Shown one piece after another: positions 61,059-64,000 of a stretch of DNA of 64,000 nucleotides; the stretch's first letter is position 1, and each line of letters starts with the position of its first letter. The stretch lies in assembly GCF_002865645.1 (NCBI RefSeq), contig NW_020194684.1:4193952-4257951 (forward strand). Direction: 5' to 3'. The stretch is from Hyaloscypha bicolor E. Lineage: Eukaryota; Ascomycota; Leotiomycetes; Helotiales; Hyaloscyphaceae. Made by a program: the position numbers and the translations under genes. A model generated the notes under the pieces. That model did not search any database and had not been told where the DNA came from. It saw only the letters and a program-made list of their open reading frames with translations.

Positions 61059-62077
61059 ATGATGTTGTCTCGAGCTGCACGGCCAGCTTTGAAAGCTGTG
61101 GCACCCTTGCGGTAAGCTGTTTCAAAGCTCAGGAAGGAGAAGAATGCTAATGATCTGGGTAGAACTTTCGCAACGCTCCGGGAGATTGAGGACAGACTCA
61201 AGTCGATTCGTAACATCGAAAAGATCACGAATACCATGAAGATTGTGGCTTCCACGAAACTCACGAGGGCCCAACGTGCGATGCATGAATCGAGAAAGTA
61301 CGGCCAAACATCCAATACCGTATTCGAGCAAGCCGAGACGAAGCCATTGGAGGGAGATGACAAGAAGACATTGATCGTTGTTGCCAGCTCGGACAAGGGC
61401 CTCTGTGGTGGTATCCACTCCGGCTTGACAAAGCGTGTCCGCAAAATGCTTATTGAGAAGCCAAACGCCGATATCGTTATTTTGGGCGAGAAGTGCAAGG
61501 CGCAATTGTCTCGATCGAGCGCCAAAAACATACAATTGAGCTTTGCTGGTATTGGGAAGGATATCCCTACGTTTGCAGACGCTCAAGCGATTGCCGACCA
61601 GATCTCTCTCCTCCCATCGGACTATGGATCCATCCAGATTGTCTACAACAAGTTCATCAATGCCACCAGTTACGAGGCTACCCCAATTGAGGCTTTCTCC
61701 GAAGAGGCTATTGTCAACTCTCGTAAGTTGGTTGAGCTGAGGCATTATATCCTGTCTAACAAAGTTGACAGCCAACTTCGCTGCTTTCGAAATCGACGAC
61801 GAAGTCCTTTCCAACCTCCGCGAATATGCTTTGTCCAACGCTCTGTTCTGGGCACTCGCTGAGGGACACGCCTGTGAACAATCTGCCCGCCGTAATGCTA
61901 TGGATGTATGTAGTACCGCCATTCCGAGAATTTGTGCTGACCCCAATCTAGAACGCTTCCAAGAACGCCGGAGATATGATCACCAAATACCAGATTCTCT
62001 TCAACCGAACACGTCAAGCCGTCATTACCGGCGAGTTGGTCGAAATTATCACTGGTGCGGCGGCTTCGGAAGAGTAA
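61059..62077 (+). CDS. ATP3: ATP synthase subunit gamma, mitochondrial
   Basis: Central-stalk rotor subunit of F1-ATPase. Exons 61059-61111, 61163-61722, 61772-61905 and 61952-62077 (introns 51, 49 and 46 nt) give 290 aa. The first 18 residues ([18 protein letters not shown]) are a mitochondrial presequence, ending before [20 protein letters not shown]. The conserved N-terminal helix continues as [17 protein letters not shown]. The middle has [17 protein letters not shown], and the C-terminal helix holds [18 protein letters not shown], with the join MD/NASKNAG across intron 3, then [20 protein letters not shown]. Two tandem ATGs open the gene; I use the first. All parts are intact. Confidence 0.97.
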
Positions 62078-62369
62078 GGGGTTTGTGCATATGTAGTCTA
62101 GTCAAGAGTTTCTGGTCATTCCTGGCCTGATAGAGCCGATTTCATTCTGTATCAATGCATGAAAACCTAAGTTGAACCTCGAGATATTTGCAAAAAATAT
62201 CAACACACGATCAATATGCGATTGGAATGGGATTTTGATTTCTACCTTTTAGTAACCGGAACCCATCGTTCTAACGTTTATGTTCTACGCCTGATATATA
62301 TCTTCAAGTGAAGCACATATTGAATTCCCTCATTGTCTCCGAACTGTTTACACCTCTCCCACTCCCCGG
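62078..62369. other. Convergent spacer
   Basis: Short spacer between ATP3 and the following minus-strand frame. No feature seen. Confidence 0.5.
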
Positions 62370-62927
62370 TTATCGCCCTGCCCTATCCCCAGACAGAACT
62401 GCAGCATTTAACTGCGATAACAGTCCGGTAAATCTAGTTCCCACTGGCTCACCAGCACTCTGTCTCCAAGCACAAGAAACCTCCGTTATCACGCCAATTA
62501 CTACCCTTCCCTCGCTCCTCACTTCCTCCAATCCCCCCATCACCCTGACCTCTCCACAAGGCCTCGGTATCCACGCAATCTGCCTAAAACCCCCATTCCC
62601 ACTCATCGACTGTGTCCAATCTCGTGGTGTTACGTCTTCATATCTGCAGCTTCGTATGATGCACCAGCTCCAAGGATACGTTGGAGAGATTATCGTGAGA
62701 ATGCCATGGCCGAGTGGCACTTCTGGTATTGCCAGGTTGGATTTGCCGCTGCGGTCTTGGCAATATGGACAGGAGAACGGGAGCTCGAGATGGATTGTTG
62801 TGAACTTTTCGCTGACGGGACTGTCTGGCGATGGGGAGGAAGCTTGATTTGAGGTGCCAGAGATCAGTGGGCCGATGGCAGTGTGTCCACAGGCGTGAGT
62901 GAACCTGTAGTGAAGACGCATTCTCAT
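62370..62927 (-). CDS. Hypothetical protein with Cys/His motif
   Basis: Single-exon frame of 185 aa starting ATGAGAATG. Near the N-terminus there is HYRFTHACGHTAIGPLI, and about 40 residues later LELPFSCPYCQ. The spacing CGH...CPYC could form a small metal site, a pattern seen in short fungal proteins of unknown role. The plus strand of the same DNA is also open (62308-62847) but lacks recognisable motifs and reads Pro/Thr/Leu-rich in the way reverse strands of coding DNA often do, so I prefer the minus strand. I do not recognise a family. Confidence 0.45.
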   Translation of the reverse strand: MRMRLHYRFTHACGHTAIGPLISGTSNQASSPSPDSPVSEKFTTIHLELPFSCPYCQDRSGKSNLAIPEVPLGHGILTIISPTYPWSWCIIRSCRYEDVTPRDWTQSMSGNGGFRQIAWIPRPCGEVRVMGGLEEVRSEGRVVIGVITEVSCAWRQSAGEPVGTRFTGLLSQLNAAVLSGDRAGR

Positions 62928-64000
62928 TTGAGGGTGAAGGGTGGAACTGGGAGGAGGCTTGAGTTTCGAAGTTTGGGGCTTTCAAGCGGAGGAGAAATTG
63001 CTTGTTTGTAATTGACTGCGTTCAGATCCGAGTGTGCAGCAACTCGTGGAACCCTTCTGAGTTGTCTACCGAATTGCTGTAGGTGGAGAGAGGCAACTGC
63101 GAAAAAACCCGAAGTACAGGGTCCATTCCCTCGGCGTTTTGTAATGATTCACAAACTTTACAACCTCAGATAGTCAGACTTATCTCATTTTTACACTTGT
63201 TGATTAAGAAGTTCGATAAGCAGTTCCTAAAAACGATACCGAATACCTCAAGTATTAAATGCTCTATGTTGGGAAGTGTTCATTTTCCTTTGCGTCGAGG
63301 GAAGCCCTTCTGGGAAAGTTATCGGCTTCTGTACATGTAGTGCGATACTCATTCTTAGAGTATGCTTCGTCACCACCTTTGGCTTCTTTCTCGTGCGGTT
63401 CATCGTGGAGTACTGGGACCTCAACTCCGCCTTTTTCCCCAGCATTTATAAATCATTTTCTTGACAGACAATTGGCTAGATTGTGGATTCGGAAAAGTGC
63501 ATTTACCTTGCTCTCTTTGTTCCCTTCCCTCTGAAGCAACAACGAGTTTCATTTGGCACTATGAAAGAGCTCCCTCAAACTCTTTCTCCAGGATCAACGT
63601 TCTGCCATCAATTTCTGAGTACTTCTGTATTCAACTTTCAGCTGGTGATGGAAATGTAAAATTCGCCCCGATTTCTCCATCGCTCGTGAAAGGGGCGCAC
63701 ATGAAAGAAAACGGCCGAATATAATCTACTAATATTTGCCAAACTCTCGAGAATTACCTAACCCTTCACTGACAATTCAATCCTTGCAGAAATTCACTGA
63801 CAGTGACCGTCTCATATATAGATCTTCACTATAGCGGTGCTTTGACTCCTATCTTTTCGCTTAGCATAAGCGAATTCATCCAATAAAACTCTCTCGACCG
63901 TATTGAACCCGTTCACCTTGGTCTCTTGTAAACCTAAACTATCATTCCCTCAGTGACTTAAGCTTGGCCCTCCCTCTATCCACCATTCTTTTCCTTCGGC
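62928..64000. other. Right-edge region without a supported gene
   Basis: Open frames of 60-115 codons on both strands show no family resemblance. The sequence becomes AT-richer after 63150. Confidence 0.45.

Noticed and set aside
61122..61946. 274-codon minus-strand frame
   Set aside because: Antisense to the ATP3 exons and introns, with no motif of its own.

Overview
The window looks like nuclear chromosomal DNA of a filamentous ascomycete. Nearly every recognisable gene is interrupted by short GT-AG introns (mostly 46-100 nt) with CTAAC/CTGAC-type branch sites. It also carries fungal-specific families: a HET-domain relic, DUF3602/Par32-like, DUF2406, a BAH-PHD protein and an LSD1 with a C-terminal HMG box. 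The gene set would fit a Pezizomycotina genome, possibly Leotiomycetes; I cannot fix the genus from sequence alone. Exon joins given below were read by eye and checked by adding exon lengths. In almost all cases the sum is an exact multiple of three and the joined protein is continuous with its family.

Layout. 0-6 kb: a broken HET-domain gene at the left edge, an MCT-type MFS transporter, a small CBS-domain protein and the mitochondrial phosphate carrier. 6-16 kb: a repeat-rich spacer, a Par32-like protein, a BAH-PHD chromatin reader converging on a Fun30-type SNF2 remodeller, and the V-ATPase assembly factor Vma21. 16-25 kb: a DUF2406 protein, a long gene-poor stretch with one uncertain small gene, and glucose-6-phosphate dehydrogenase with a 21-nt microexon. 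25-33 kb: a Gln/Pro-rich ORF that probably splices into a downstream exon with no start codon of its own, a long gene-poor stretch with simple repeats and palindromes, and an NAD-dependent epimerase/3-beta-HSD-type SDR. 33-42 kb: actin-capping protein beta, an orphan membrane protein, a berberine-bridge-type FAD oxidase killed by a single TGA, and an LSD1-type demethylase. 42-51 kb: Vps33, histidyl-tRNA synthetase (two in-frame starts, GC-AG intron), a UBE2W-type E2 and a CaM kinase. 51-64 kb: a conserved helical protein, COQ6, DNA topoisomerase I, ATP synthase gamma and a small Cys/His-motif protein.

The genes are mostly independent housekeeping loci. Two themes recur: chromatin (BAH-PHD reader, Fun30, LSD1, TOP1) and mitochondria (phosphate carrier, COQ6, ATP3, HTS1). 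I see no biosynthetic cluster, intact transposon, CRISPR array, rRNA or convincing tRNA. The best items for follow-up are the one-codon nonsense lesion in the FAD oxidase, the decayed HET gene, the spliced Q/P-rich plus retropepsin-like gene, and the BAH-PHD/Fun30 neighbourhood.
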